NCBI RefSeq assembly: GCF_004125825.1 | Contig: NZ_QQWI01000008.1 | Span: forward strand, 1-64,000 | DNA: 64,000 nt | Direction of reading: 5' to 3' | DNA from: Fusibacter sp. A1 | GTDB lineage: Bacteria > Bacillota > Clostridia > Peptostreptococcales > Acidaminobacteraceae | Program-made: the position numbers and the translations under genes | Shown here: one piece after another, positions 34,118 to 44,050 of the stretch | Position numbering within the stretch: the stretch's first letter is position 1 | Layout: each line of letters starts with the position of its first letter | Notes under the pieces: generated by a model | What the model was told of the DNA's origin: nothing | Database searches by the model: none | What the model saw: the letters and a program-made list of their open reading frames with translations, nothing else

Positions 34118-35824
34118 TTAATCGATAAATTCATGCAGTATCGATTTCACTTCATCGACTGTACCTGCGCTTAAGACTTCATCGACCAGCTTCTCACAGT
34201 CTTTTTTACTTAGTTTTCGTATCATCGCTCTAGTAGGAAGAACAGAGATCGGCGCCATCGATAGTTCATGTATGCCAAGACCGATTAAAAATGGAACCAT
34301 CATCGGGTCCGATGCCGCTTCGCCGCACATTCCAACCCACTTACCATGCTTTCTGGCAGCTCTAATGACATTTGCAATCAGACTGAGCACGGCTGGATCA
34401 AGGTGCTGATAAAGCTCTGTCAAGTTCTCATTCATGCGATCTGCGGCTAAAGTGTACTGAGTCAAATCGTTTGTACCTATGCTGAAAAAGTCCACATGCT
34501 TGGCAAACTGCTCAGCAAGTACGGCAGTAGATGGAATTTCAACCATGATGCCGATAGGAATATCCTTGTCAAATGCAGAGCCCTTTTGTTCAAGCTCACT
34601 CATCACTTCTTTCACAAGTTCTTTTGCCTGTAAAAACTCGTTGATGGTGGCGATCATAGGAAACATCAATTTTGTCGGTCCATATGCGGATGCTCTCAAA
34701 ACCGCTCTTAGCTGCTGTTTGAACAATTGGGTTTCTTTGAGACAAATGCGTATCGCACGATAACCTAAAAAAGGATTTAGTTCCGGTTCGATATTCAGGT
34801 AATCCACCTGCTTGTCACCGCCTGCATCCAGAGTTCTGATGATCAACGGTTTACCATGCAGTAGCTGAATCGTCTTTTTATAGGTGGCAAATTGTTCCTC
34901 TTCAGTCGGTGCGCTTGTTCGATTCATGAATAGAATTTCAGTTCTAAACAGCCCGACTCCTTCACCGTCAAATGATGAAACCAGGCTTGCCTCCTCGGAT
35001 TTTGCGATATTGCACGCCAGCTCTAACGAGTAACCGTCCAGCGTGATTGTGTCTTTACCGCGCACACCCTCAAGCTTTTGCTTTTCTTCGTATTCATCTG
35101 CCATGAGCTTTTCAAATGCTACTTCTTGATCGTCGGTCGGATTAAGGACATACTCGCCTGTGCTACCGTCAAAAGCCAGTTTGGTTACAGATGCCTCCTT
35201 AATAGCTGACACTATCCCCTTTGCCCCTACAATCGCCGGTATCCCCATCGTTCTGGCAATAATCGCCGTATGTGAGGTTTTATTGCCCATTTCCGTGATA
35301 ATTCCTTGAACATAACGTTTGTCGAGCTGAGCGGTATCTGAAGGAACAAGATCGTTTGCAATCAGGATGACTTTGTCATCTTCAATAAAACTTCTTTTTT
35401 CCTTACCTAACAAGTGACCGAGTAGTCTTGCAGTTACATCCTTTAAGTCTGTCGCCCTTTCTCTTAGATACTCATCTTCAATCAGTTCGAATAACTTTAA
35501 AAAACCGTCTGTAATTCGCACAACTGCAATTTCAGCCGCTACCTGATCCGTCTGAATCATCTCTGTAATTTTTCCAAACCACTCCGGATCGCTTAAAATC
35601 ATGATATGGGCATCGAATACTTCGGCTTCCTTTTGTCCGATACTAACCGCCGTATGCTCCCTTAAACTAGTGATTTCGACTTCGCATTTAGTTTTAGCAT
35701 CTCTTAATAAGGTAAGTTCGTCATCAACGCTGACAATGCTTCTTTCTTTTACTTCCACAGGATCAGACTCCCAAAGATAGACTTTTCCTATGGCTATTCC
35801 GCCGGATGCAGGTGTCGCTCTCAT
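34118..35824 (-). CDS. ptsI: PTS Enzyme I (phosphoenolpyruvate-protein phosphotransferase)
   Basis: Takes phosphate from PEP and passes it to HPr. The 568-aa protein has the N-terminal GGIAIGKVYLWE, the active-site His in MGNKTSHTAIIARTMGIPAIVG, the PEP-binding LFRTEILFMNR, LMFPMIATINE, VEIPSTAV and DFFSIGTNDLTQYTLAADR. It is full-length. It begins 63 bases after HPr with a hairpin (35855-35880) between them. Placing general PTS genes at the end of a mannitol-type locus is less usual than a separate ptsHI operon. Confidence 0.96.
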   Translation of the reverse strand: MRATPASGGIAIGKVYLWESDPVEVKERSIVSVDDELTLLRDAKTKCEVEITSLREHTAVSIGQKEAEVFDAHIMILSDPEWFGKITEMIQTDQVAAEIAVVRITDGFLKLFELIEDEYLRERATDLKDVTARLLGHLLGKEKRSFIEDDKVILIANDLVPSDTAQLDKRYVQGIITEMGNKTSHTAIIARTMGIPAIVGAKGIVSAIKEASVTKLAFDGSTGEYVLNPTDDQEVAFEKLMADEYEEKQKLEGVRGKDTITLDGYSLELACNIAKSEEASLVSSFDGEGVGLFRTEILFMNRTSAPTEEEQFATYKKTIQLLHGKPLIIRTLDAGGDKQVDYLNIEPELNPFLGYRAIRICLKETQLFKQQLRAVLRASAYGPTKLMFPMIATINEFLQAKELVKEVMSELEQKGSAFDKDIPIGIMVEIPSTAVLAEQFAKHVDFFSIGTNDLTQYTLAADRMNENLTELYQHLDPAVLSLIANVIRAARKHGKWVGMCGEAASDPMMVPFLIGLGIHELSMAPISVLPTRAMIRKLSKKDCEKLVDEVLSAGTVDEVKSILHEFID

Positions 35825-35854
35825 ATTTTCACCTCAAACAAGTTAAGTTAAGTA

Positions 35855-35880
35855 AAGGCGTACAGAAGCCTGTACGCCTT
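35855..35880 (-). terminator. Hairpin between ptsH and ptsI
   Basis: AAGGCGTACAG/CTGTACGCCTT form a perfect 11-bp stem around AAGC. The T-stretch after it is poor (TTTACTTAACTT), so it is more likely a partial terminator or mRNA processing/stability element than a strong stop. Confidence 0.5.
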
Positions 35881-35887
35881 GCCATTA

Positions 35888-36151
35888 TCATTCGTTAAAG
35901 TTATTGTTGAATAACTCTTTTATCGCTTCTACCACATCATTCGCTTGACTTCCGTCTGCTTCGACGAACAGGGACGTGCCCTCAGTGGCTCCTAAACTCA
36001 ATATGCCGATAATGCTTTTGCAATCCACTTTTTTCTCACCAGATACCAGTTTTACATTCGCATCGAATTTTGCAGCAACTTTTGTCAACATGCTGGCAGG
36101 TCTTGCGTGTAATCCATTACCTGCACCTAATTTCACTTCTGATCTAACCAT
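35888..36151 (-). CDS. ptsH: HPr phosphocarrier protein
   Basis: Small PTS phosphocarrier between Enzyme I and EIIA domains. The 87-aa protein has the active-site histidine in NGLHARPASML (H16 by count) and the regulatory serine in CKSIIGILSLGA, which in Gram-positive bacteria is phosphorylated by HPr kinase for CcpA control. The start at 36151 follows GAGGTGTAAA, directly after the dehydrogenase stop (1-base gap). Confidence 0.95.
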   Translation of the reverse strand: MVRSEVKLGAGNGLHARPASMLTKVAAKFDANVKLVSGEKKVDCKSIIGILSLGATEGTSLFVEADGSQANDVVEAIKELFNNNFNE

Positions 36152-36152
36152 T

Positions 36153-37424
36153 TTACACCTCGTCCTCTATTTTATCCATATACGTTAGCAAATAATTCTC
36201 GGCATCGACATTCCATAAGCCATTCGTAGTCGCTACAAGCTCAGCTAAGCGCTTATATCGTTCATCTGAAGTACCCAGTTTTTCAAAGTCCACTATCGCA
36301 GTTAAAGGCATTTTTAGTCCCGTATAAATCAGGTTTTTTCCACCTTCTAAAAATGGCATATTGACAACTGCGTCCGGTGCGGCGTTTAAGCCTCCGATAT
36401 GTGTAACCATGACAGCAGGGTTGATCTGTCCTTTTGCAGTCTTCACCAGTGATTCAATCATGTCGTCTGTATTACCACCGCTTGTACCAACTAAATGAGT
36501 CTGTTTATAATGCACATTGTAAAAATTGAACGGCGCGCTAAACTCAGTATCTGTCGGTCCTGCGAAGAAGTTTAAGCATCCATCTTGTCTTAACAGTTTA
36601 TCGCCAGTTTCAATAAGTGGGGCGATTGGAGCATAGACGAATACATCATCATATCCCTCTTCGTCAGTTAGACCCATCAAATGAGAATACGTATCTACTT
36701 TACTGCCATCCACATAGATCAACTTGACCCCTTGCTTCTTTGCATAATCGACAGTAAGGATTTCAGAAGCTCTATTCAGTCGATCCTCGCTGATATCCAC
36801 AACGACCAAAAGTGAAGGACGTTTTTCTTGATTTAAAATGTAATCGATCGCACCAAGTCCCATTGGACCCGCACCTGCGAGTATTGCCATATTTCCTTGA
36901 TCTACAATTCCCATATAGTGCTTATAATCACCGAATTTTGTATGATAATGAGCATTATAGGCACCAATGATACAACTCATCGGCTCAGCAAGAGATGCAT
37001 TGAAAAAGCCTTTACCGTCGTACTTTAACAGACACCCTAGCTCCATTACTTCGTTTGGTATAATCGTTTTTGTCATATTTCCGCCAAAAAACTCATAGGA
37101 ATACCCGGGCGAATCCGGTTTGCCTTGCCAGTTTAGCGCAGGCTGAATAGAATATAAGTCGCCTTCTTTAAACTGATGCGCCCACTTCGATCCGACCTTT
37201 AGAATTTTGCCTGTAAATTCATGACCTGTAACAATTGGATTTGTACTGATATTATTAGGAACTCTGCGATGACCTTCGGCAAGCTTTGCAGCCTTGTACG
37301 TAGACATGCATAAACTGTTTGTGATGACCGACGCTAAGATTTCATCTTCTTTAATCTCTGGTAGTTCAAAAGTATCCATCGTGACCTTCAAGGGTCCATG
37401 TAGCCTTACACCTTTAACCTTCAT
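36153..37424 (-). CDS. Zinc-type dehydrogenase, sorbose-1-phosphate reductase-like
   Basis: Medium-chain dehydrogenase of 423 aa. It has an MDR catalytic domain (SLCMSTYKAAKLAEGHRRVP and VTGHEFTGKIL), and a Rossmann domain with ILAGAGPMGLGAIDYIL. Length and N-terminal style resemble L-sorbose-1-phosphate reductase (SorE). In this PTS locus it probably oxidises a hexitol phosphate to the ketose phosphate; SorE-type chemistry acts on the carbon next to the phosphorylated one. The catalytic zinc ligand pattern is Cys39-type and His-Glu (GHE). It lies 9 bases after the kinase gene and 1 base before ptsH. Confidence 0.75.
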   Translation of the reverse strand: MKVKGVRLHGPLKVTMDTFELPEIKEDEILASVITNSLCMSTYKAAKLAEGHRRVPNNISTNPIVTGHEFTGKILKVGSKWAHQFKEGDLYSIQPALNWQGKPDSPGYSYEFFGGNMTKTIIPNEVMELGCLLKYDGKGFFNASLAEPMSCIIGAYNAHYHTKFGDYKHYMGIVDQGNMAILAGAGPMGLGAIDYILNQEKRPSLLVVVDISEDRLNRASEILTVDYAKKQGVKLIYVDGSKVDTYSHLMGLTDEEGYDDVFVYAPIAPLIETGDKLLRQDGCLNFFAGPTDTEFSAPFNFYNVHYKQTHLVGTSGGNTDDMIESLVKTAKGQINPAVMVTHIGGLNAAPDAVVNMPFLEGGKNLIYTGLKMPLTAIVDFEKLGTSDERYKRLAELVATTNGLWNVDAENYLLTYMDKIEDEV

Positions 37425-37433
37425 ATTTCCTCC

Positions 37434-38363
37434 CTATAATACACTAATCTTCACTTGCTTCTTCAAGTCGTATATCGTATCGAAATCCGGTGATTTAGTA
37501 CCTTCGACCATTACCTTCGCTGCAGATGTCGCTATTGCCAGCCGAATTGTTTCTTCTATGGGCAAGTTCTTATCCCGTCCGTAGCAGATCGCGGCTAACA
37601 TGGCATCACCAGCGCCAACTGTGCCTTTAACCGAAACTTTAAGCCCATGAGCCCTATAGACGCAGTTATTCGTGATGAACAGAGCTCCCTCAGCGCCCAT
37701 CGACACCGCAATCAGTTCGGTTCCGAAAGCCAGCAGTTCTTTTGCCGCTTGAACGACCTCGTCTTCAGTGTCGAGTTTCCTTCCAACATAAAGTTCGAGT
37801 TCGTGGATATTTGGTTTAATGATTTTGGGTCCGCTTTTCAGACCATGTTCAAACGCTTCACCATCAGCATCTAAAACGGCCACCGCACCAATTGCCTGGA
37901 TATCACTGATCAACTCCTGATAGATTGTAACAGGAACCCCTGGGGGCAAGCTTCCCGTCAGTACGACAAGCGACTGGGAAGACAAGTAGTTAAAGACCTG
38001 TTTTCTAAAAAGAGCAAGCTGATCTTCACTCACATAAGCACCTGTCTGGTTGATGTCGGTATACGTCTTAGAGTCAGGGTCTACAATCTTTAGGTTGGTC
38101 CTTGTCGGTTCACTGGTTTCGATTGCAATGCAACTGATTTTTTCCTCAACAAGACTTTTTTTTATATAGTCACCTGTATCGCCACCAAGAAAAGCGAATA
38201 CTTTTGTGCGACCGCCTAACCCCTTTACCACTTTCGAAACATTAATTCCCTTTCCAGCAGCATCATACCTTGACTCCGTGATCCTGTTGACATGATTCAC
38301 CTTGAAATCAGGAATACTTACAGTATGATCAATTGCCGGATTCATCGTCAGTGTAATTATCAT
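37434..38363 (-). CDS. 1-phosphofructokinase family sugar kinase
   Basis: PfkB-family kinase of 309 aa with TMNPAIDHTVSIPDFKVNHVNR at the start, RYDAAGKGINVSKVVKGLGG (substrate site), LTGSLPPGVP and GAGDAMLAAICYG (ATP/anion hole with catalytic Asp). The pattern fits 1-phosphofructokinase (FruK) or tagatose-6-phosphate kinase (LacC); position in a mannitol-type PTS locus favours fructose-1-phosphate. The start at 38363 follows TAGGAGGACAGA and lies 9 bases after the EIICBA gene. No separate fructose permease is next to it. Confidence 0.85.
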   Translation of the reverse strand: MIITLTMNPAIDHTVSIPDFKVNHVNRITESRYDAAGKGINVSKVVKGLGGRTKVFAFLGGDTGDYIKKSLVEEKISCIAIETSEPTRTNLKIVDPDSKTYTDINQTGAYVSEDQLALFRKQVFNYLSSQSLVVLTGSLPPGVPVTIYQELISDIQAIGAVAVLDADGEAFEHGLKSGPKIIKPNIHELELYVGRKLDTEDEVVQAAKELLAFGTELIAVSMGAEGALFITNNCVYRAHGLKVSVKGTVGAGDAMLAAICYGRDKNLPIEETIRLAIATSAAKVMVEGTKSPDFDTIYDLKKQVKISVL

Positions 38364-38372
38364 TCTGTCCTC

Positions 38373-40280
38373 CTACGCAAATACAGAAAATCGATTTAAA
38401 ATCTCTTGAGCCGATGCGGTATTGATGAGCATCGCCAACGTCTCTTCATTACTGATGGATTCTGCAATATTGGAAAGGATCATCATATGCTCATCACCGA
38501 TTGCTGCGATACCGATGACTAGATGCGCGACGTTGCCATCACCAAAATCAATTCCGTCAGGGTACTGAAGAATCACAAGACCTGTTTGATTAACAAAATG
38601 TTTTGTTTCATTTGTACCATGTGGAATAGCCACGCTTGAACCGATATAGGTAGTTGTCACTTCTTCTCTGTTCAACATTCCTGTGATATAGTCGGACTTT
38701 GCATACCCGAGATCGACCAGTAGGTTTCCTGCACGTCTAATCGCATCTTCTTTTGATTCAGAAGCCAGGTTGACTTTAACGTTACTGATTGAAAGCACCT
38801 CTAGGAATTCTTCGCATATGATTTCTTCTGTTGCGGTTGTCTTCATCTTTGATGCACCGATCAGCTGTACGACAAGATCATCAAGTTGTGGATCGGTTAA
38901 AAAGTCAACTACGCCGATCATTTGCGCATCTGGTGCCTTTGCGTGTGCTCTATTCTGTAGTACCTTGTGTGTAATCACCAAATCCTCGTCTCCGGTAAGT
39001 TGATCGATCGACATGAAACCGATGTCAAAGCTACCGGTGTACTCCTTTAGTCTTTTAGTGAGTTTTGAGGCACCCATCGCACTTGATCCCATTCCAGCGT
39101 CACAGGCAAACCTAATTTTTGAAATCACAGCCGTATCCAGCTTCAAGCTTTCAACCTGATCTACCGATTCGGTTATGCTAACGCCGGTTTGTAAATTCTT
39201 ACTGACACGTTTCTTTGATTCGATCGATGCTTTTGCATCTTCAAAATCAGTATCTTCAGCAGTTTTTTCGTTTTTGAGCAAGAATGCCGCAACTATAAAA
39301 CTTAGACTGGTCGCGACGAGCACACCCAAGATAACACTAAGCTGCGAGCCTCGAGGTGCCATAGCCAGTAGTGCGAAAATCGACCCTGGAGAAGGTGTGG
39401 CGACAAGACCTGTACCCAAAATCGAGTAGGTGCCTATTCCACCGATACCACCTGCGATGACCGCCAGCAATAAGCTAGGTTTCATTAAAACATAAGGGAA
39501 GTATATTTCGTGAATACCTCCAAGGAAGTGAATGATCATAGCGCCTGGTGAAGATTGTTTTGCGACACCTTTTCCAAATAGCCAATATGCCAGAAGAATT
39601 CCAAGACCGGGGCCTGGATTTGTTTCAAGTAAGAAGAAGATCGACTTACCGTATTCTGCCGATTCGGCAATCCCTAAAGGTCCAAGGACACCGTGGTTGA
39701 TTGCATTATTTAAGAAAAGTATTTTACCAGGTTCGATAAACAGTGCGGTTAAAGGAAGTAGGCCATGTTCCACAATAAAACCGACACCCGTTTCCAGTAA
39801 CCTGTTGACGCTCAGAACGACCGGACCTATGGCAACATAGGATAGTAGGGCAAGACCCATGGCAGTAATTCCAGCACTGAAGTTGTTGACCAACATCTCA
39901 AAACCGTTAGGTATGTTTCCATCAACAAGCTCGTCGATTTTTTTGATGAGAAGTCCACCGATCGGTCCCATGATCATCGCACCGATAAACATAGGAATAT
40001 CAACACCTACTACGATCCCCATCGTCGCTACCGCTCCAACCACAGCGCCTCTTGTGCCGCCGACAAGTTGTCCGCCGGTGAAGCCGATAAGTAGTGGAAG
40101 CAGGTATAAGATCATTGGGCTGACTAGAGCCGATAGACTTTCATTCGGTAACCATCCGGTCGGAATAAAGAGCGCCGTAATCAAACCCCAAGCGATAAAT
40201 GCGCCTATGTTTGGCATGACCATCGCGCTTAAAAAGCGCCCTGAGTGTTGTAACCTTTGTTGTAAACTACCTTCTTTCAT
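38373..40280 (-). CDS. PTS mannitol-type EIICBA component
   Basis: Sugar-alcohol permease and phosphotransferase in one chain of 635 aa. The EIIC domain (about 1-345) has [19 protein letters not shown] (about 385-475) has the phospho-cysteine in [12 protein letters not shown], and EIIA (about 490-635) has the active His in SVAIPHGTNETKHF. I chose the ATG at 40280 behind CTGGAGGGATCAT; an upstream opening at 40337 overlaps the regulator gene end and has no site. It is very similar in its EIIC part to the EIICB at 42523-43914, suggesting local duplication. Confidence 0.93.
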   Translation of the reverse strand: MKEGSLQQRLQHSGRFLSAMVMPNIGAFIAWGLITALFIPTGWLPNESLSALVSPMILYLLPLLIGFTGGQLVGGTRGAVVGAVATMGIVVGVDIPMFIGAMIMGPIGGLLIKKIDELVDGNIPNGFEMLVNNFSAGITAMGLALLSYVAIGPVVLSVNRLLETGVGFIVEHGLLPLTALFIEPGKILFLNNAINHGVLGPLGIAESAEYGKSIFFLLETNPGPGLGILLAYWLFGKGVAKQSSPGAMIIHFLGGIHEIYFPYVLMKPSLLLAVIAGGIGGIGTYSILGTGLVATPSPGSIFALLAMAPRGSQLSVILGVLVATSLSFIVAAFLLKNEKTAEDTDFEDAKASIESKKRVSKNLQTGVSITESVDQVESLKLDTAVISKIRFACDAGMGSSAMGASKLTKRLKEYTGSFDIGFMSIDQLTGDEDLVITHKVLQNRAHAKAPDAQMIGVVDFLTDPQLDDLVVQLIGASKMKTTATEEIICEEFLEVLSISNVKVNLASESKEDAIRRAGNLLVDLGYAKSDYITGMLNREEVTTTYIGSSVAIPHGTNETKHFVNQTGLVILQYPDGIDFGDGNVAHLVIGIAAIGDEHMMILSNIAESISNEETLAMLINTASAQEILNRFSVFA

Positions 40281-42357
40281 ATGATCCCTCCAGATGATGC
40301 AAGACATAATCCAAATGTTCAATAATCGCATTTTCAAGCAATTGAATGAACACGCCTTTGTTATTTTCCATGATTGCTTGTTTTAGCTGCTTGTTTTCAA
40401 AGAGCTGCTGATTGACACTACCCACCAGATTCCTTCCCAGGTGTTCTAGATTCTTTGGAATCAACATCACCATGACATAAGAGGTACAAGCATCTTCTTT
40501 GGCTTTTCTTATCAGTCCCATCTGTACATGGTTGACTGATGTCGTGTTGCAGTGCAGTAGCCAGCCCATACCATTATCAAATATGGTCTTTCCTATCGCT
40601 TCCCTTTGCATAAGGTCTTTGACCAGAACATCTCCATGATCCGTATCGGCGAGCATTCGGACCAAATCGAAAATCTCCTGATCTTCGCTCGCCTCGCATG
40701 TTTCGAAAAAGAATCTTTCTAACATGGAAACCGCAATGGGTATATGATGGCTGATCACCTGAAGTCGTTCTACCAACGATTGATTGTTGGATTCCTCACG
40801 ACTTGATTGTCTGACCTCAAGCGTCGAAAGGAGCACTTCGATCTTTTTCGCATCTTCTTCCAGAACCAGTGGACTGACCACCACCATCGGACAAGGTGCG
40901 TTTTTAATAGGAATAGTTGAAATCATCAAATCGACATCCAATTCCTTAATCTTCTTTTGAATATCTAAAGTAGATAAAACCGAGATGACCTTGATGTTCT
41001 TATATAGTTTATTGACTCTTGCCTGTAATAGTTTAGCCGAACCGATTCCAGTACTGCATGCTATCACAGCTTTCCATGGCAATTTGATTTTCTGATTTAT
41101 CGATTCTATCGCCGCACCGAAATGCATGGTCAAAAATCCGACCTCAGCATCAGGTATCGTTGTTTTAAGTCTGTCTTCAAGCAATGTGCACGATTTCAAT
41201 GTCGCTTCATAATAGCTCTTATACTGCGTTTTGATCTGATCCAGCAGTGGATTTACAATATCCATTCCCAATCTGATTCTTGTGAGCGCCGGACCTAAGT
41301 GATTGATAAGATCGGTTGCCAGACGTTTATGAGAAGAAAGAGAATAACTTGTTTCATCTTCCATTCTCATAATCAAAGCTTCGGCGATATGGACCAGTTC
41401 ATAGTCATGCACCAGTAAATCCTGTTCTCCCGAAAAAACAGTCCTCCGCTTTGCGCCTTGCAAATGCATTGTTATATAGCCAACTTCATCATCAGGTACA
41501 AAGATCCCGAACTCTTTTGCTGTACACGTGACGATTTGTTTTGCTACGTCATATTCAGGTGACTCTTTCAATTCTTCAAGTAAAACGGTGTCAAAGTGAA
41601 TCCCTTCTCCATTTAGTAGTCGCTGAACCGCTAAGGAAAGATGGATGACTAAAGCGACATAGGCGCTGTCAGCTATCTTATATTCGGTTAAGGCTCCAGA
41701 ACAGTCAATTGCTTTTTCAACACCTGATAAAACACGGTCGCCGATGAAATTCAGTAGACGGTCCTTGCTATCCGGCTCTTGCTCTGAGATTCCTTCTTCA
41801 ACATATTGGCTTCTGAGCAGTGAAAGCAGGTCCGGTTTTGAAAACGTGTCATTGACAAGCCGCATAATCGCAGCACGCTTATTTCTTTCTGAACCAAGGA
41901 TTTCGATGCCGTAGCCTGGCTTTCTTAAAACGCCTAGGTTATTACTCTCAAGCCAACTGACAAGTTTGTCCAGATCATTGCTCACCGTCGCCTCTGACAC
42001 GTTAAATAGTGAAGAAAAATAGTATAGTTTTTGTGATTCATTCGATCTTAACAGCTCTATCAATAAGAACCGTTGTCGTTCAGACGCACTAGACCATTTT
42101 TCTACTTGTATGCCGTCAAGCGATTTTGAAAGCAATAGCTTCTGATCAATCGTTCCCTTGATTGTCGCGCCTTTGCCGGTTACTTTCTCGACTTCAATCC
42201 CAAACTCAGACACATAACTTTCTATACTAGGCATTTCTCTGATTACCGTTCTCGTGCTGACCTTCAGTTTATCGGCCAACTCTTGATTGGTAAGATAATC
42301 CCCGTTTTGCAACATATGTTGAAGCAGCTGCTTCGCCCTTTTACTTAATGCATTCAT
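40267..42357 (-). CDS. mtlR: MtlR-like PRD-containing transcriptional regulator
   Basis: Activator of the mannitol-type locus, controlled by PTS phosphorylation. The 696-aa protein has two N-terminal HTH units (about residues 9-60 and 95-150), two PRDs (about 205-305 and 315-420) with histidines such as LVIHLSLAV and GYITMHLQGAKRRT, GFLTMHFGAAIE in PRD2, an EIIB-like domain with the cysteine in IACSTGIGSAKLL (about 435-447) and a C-terminal EIIA-like domain with GMGWLLHCNTTSVNHV. The start at 42357 follows AAGGAGTGATGAG. It lies between the two PTS permease genes. Confidence 0.92.
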   Translation of the reverse strand: MNALSKRAKQLLQHMLQNGDYLTNQELADKLKVSTRTVIREMPSIESYVSEFGIEVEKVTGKGATIKGTIDQKLLLSKSLDGIQVEKWSSASERQRFLLIELLRSNESQKLYYFSSLFNVSEATVSNDLDKLVSWLESNNLGVLRKPGYGIEILGSERNKRAAIMRLVNDTFSKPDLLSLLRSQYVEEGISEQEPDSKDRLLNFIGDRVLSGVEKAIDCSGALTEYKIADSAYVALVIHLSLAVQRLLNGEGIHFDTVLLEELKESPEYDVAKQIVTCTAKEFGIFVPDDEVGYITMHLQGAKRRTVFSGEQDLLVHDYELVHIAEALIMRMEDETSYSLSSHKRLATDLINHLGPALTRIRLGMDIVNPLLDQIKTQYKSYYEATLKSCTLLEDRLKTTIPDAEVGFLTMHFGAAIESINQKIKLPWKAVIACSTGIGSAKLLQARVNKLYKNIKVISVLSTLDIQKKIKELDVDLMISTIPIKNAPCPMVVVSPLVLEEDAKKIEVLLSTLEVRQSSREESNNQSLVERLQVISHHIPIAVSMLERFFFETCEASEDQEIFDLVRMLADTDHGDVLVKDLMQREAIGKTIFDNGMGWLLHCNTTSVNHVQMGLIRKAKEDACTSYVMVMLIPKNLEHLGRNLVGSVNQQLFENKQLKQAIMENNKGVFIQLLENAIIEHLDYVLHHLEGSYERR

Positions 42358-42485
42358 CTCATCACTCCTTGTGACACACCTGAAGAATATAATTAATTAT
42401 ACTACGGTACACCTCATATAACACCCTAAACTTCTAGATTTATGTCATTCAAGAGAGTGACAACTCTGAATAATATAATTTAAAA

Positions 42486-42516
42486 TTTCAGCGCCTACAG
42501 GTAGCAGGCGCTGAAA
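42486..42516 (-). terminator. Terminator-like hairpin after the EIICB gene
   Basis: TTTCAGCGCCT/AGGCGCTGAAA forms a perfect 11-bp stem with a 9-base loop. The minus-strand tail is ATTTTAAATTATATT, a weak T-tract, so partial readthrough into the regulator gene is likely. Confidence 0.65.
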
Positions 42517-42522
42517 TCGTTC

Positions 42523-43914
42523 CTATTTTAATCGTTGAACCAGTTGATCATATACAGGATTGTTTACAAAATCCTTAATTGAAATATGTTCCGCCTTAGG
42601 GGCTTTCGCCATCGCTCTGGCAGTCAACCTTTCATGGCTGATTACGATATCCGCATCGGATGGAACTTCATCAACCGCACTGTGTTTTACTTCAATCGAT
42701 AGTCCGGCTGCTTTTAACTTGCTCTTCAATGAAGACGCACCCATCGCACTCGACCCCATACCTGCATCACATGCAAAAATGATTTTTTTAACTTGACCAC
42801 TCTTCACACCTTTTAAAGCTTTCACTTTTTCTTGTGCATCTTCAAGTTCTTGGTCCGAACCTGAAACTTTGCTTCTTTTTACAAAGAAGGATGCGATAAA
42901 GAAGGAAACCGCTGTAGAAATCGCTACTCCGGCGATCACACCAAAGAAACCACCTTTTGGCGTCATTGCAAGTAGTGCGAAAATCGAACCTGGTGATGGT
43001 GTAGCAACAAGACCCGCACCCAACATCGTAAAGGTAAGCACACCACTCATACCGCCTCCGATTACAGCAAGTAATAAAGCAGGATTCATCAATACGTAAG
43101 GGAAGTAAATCTCATGGATACCACCCAAGAAATGAATGATAACAGCGCCTGGTGCCGATTGTTTGACCATGCCTTTGCCAAACATCCAGTAAGCAAGCAA
43201 TATCCCTAGTCCTGGACCAGGATTTGTTTCAAGTAAGAAGAAAATTGACTTTCCAAGTTCTGCCGATTGAGCAATTCCAAGCGGACTTAAGACACCGTGG
43301 TTGATTGCATTATTAAGGAAAAGAATTTTACCCGGCTCAATAAATGCCGACGTCAACGGTAGTAGACCTGCATTGACGATCAGTTGAACGCCACCTTCTA
43401 AAATTGAATTTAGACCTTGAACAAGAGGACCAATTGCTACAAGTCCGGCAAGTGCAAGCAACATACCGACGATTCCTGCAGAAAAGTTATTCACTAACAT
43501 TTCAAAACCGCTAGGTATTTTTCCTTCAACCGCTTCGTCTACTTTTTTAATGACGAAACCGGCGAACGGCCCCATAATCATAGCGCCTAGGAACATTGGA
43601 ATGTCAGTACCGACAATCACTCCCATTGAAGCGATGGCGCCAAGTACTCCACCTCTTGTCCCTGCAATCATTTTACCACCAGTATAACCGATCAATAATG
43701 GCAACATATAAAGAATCATTGGTCCTACAAGTGCTGCAAGACCTTCATTTGGCATCCAGCCGGTTGGAATGAAGAGCGCTGTAATCAATCCCCAAGCGAT
43801 AAATGCACCGATATTCGGCATAACCATACCCGACAAGACACGACCGAACTTTTGAATCCGATCCTTAGCAGCCAGTTTTTCACTTGCTGCGATTTTTACT
43901 TTTGTAGCTTCCAC
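42523..43914 (-). CDS. mtlA: PTS mannitol-type EIICB component
   Basis: Mannitol-type permease of 463 aa, with EIIC (about 1-350; [15 protein letters not shown]) and EIIB (about 375-463; phospho-cysteine in [14 protein letters not shown]). It has no EIIA domain and no separate mtlF gene is nearby, so phosphate probably comes from the EIIA domain of the paralogous EIICBA. The ATG at 43914 follows GAAGGGGGACAAAC. It leads the locus; CcpA-like sites may lie upstream (AAAACGTTTTCT near 43988-44000). Confidence 0.93.
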   Translation of the reverse strand: MEATKVKIAASEKLAAKDRIQKFGRVLSGMVMPNIGAFIAWGLITALFIPTGWMPNEGLAALVGPMILYMLPLLIGYTGGKMIAGTRGGVLGAIASMGVIVGTDIPMFLGAMIMGPFAGFVIKKVDEAVEGKIPSGFEMLVNNFSAGIVGMLLALAGLVAIGPLVQGLNSILEGGVQLIVNAGLLPLTSAFIEPGKILFLNNAINHGVLSPLGIAQSAELGKSIFFLLETNPGPGLGILLAYWMFGKGMVKQSAPGAVIIHFLGGIHEIYFPYVLMNPALLLAVIGGGMSGVLTFTMLGAGLVATPSPGSIFALLAMTPKGGFFGVIAGVAISTAVSFFIASFFVKRSKVSGSDQELEDAQEKVKALKGVKSGQVKKIIFACDAGMGSSAMGASSLKSKLKAAGLSIEVKHSAVDEVPSDADIVISHERLTARAMAKAPKAEHISIKDFVNNPVYDQLVQRLK

Positions 43915-44050
43915 TGTTTGTCCCCCTTCATTAGAAAACGTGTTATAGGTACCTACTTACCATTTGAATTCATGATGATTATGCACTAAAAAACGTTTTC
44001 TTGCCTCCACGACTTATTAAGACTTTGTCATATCTCAGGTGACAAAATTA

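Noticed and set aside
43987..44003. CcpA cre site before the EIICB gene
   Set aside because: AAAACGTTTTCT matches the core but lacks conserved outer bases; mentioned only as possible in the gene entry.
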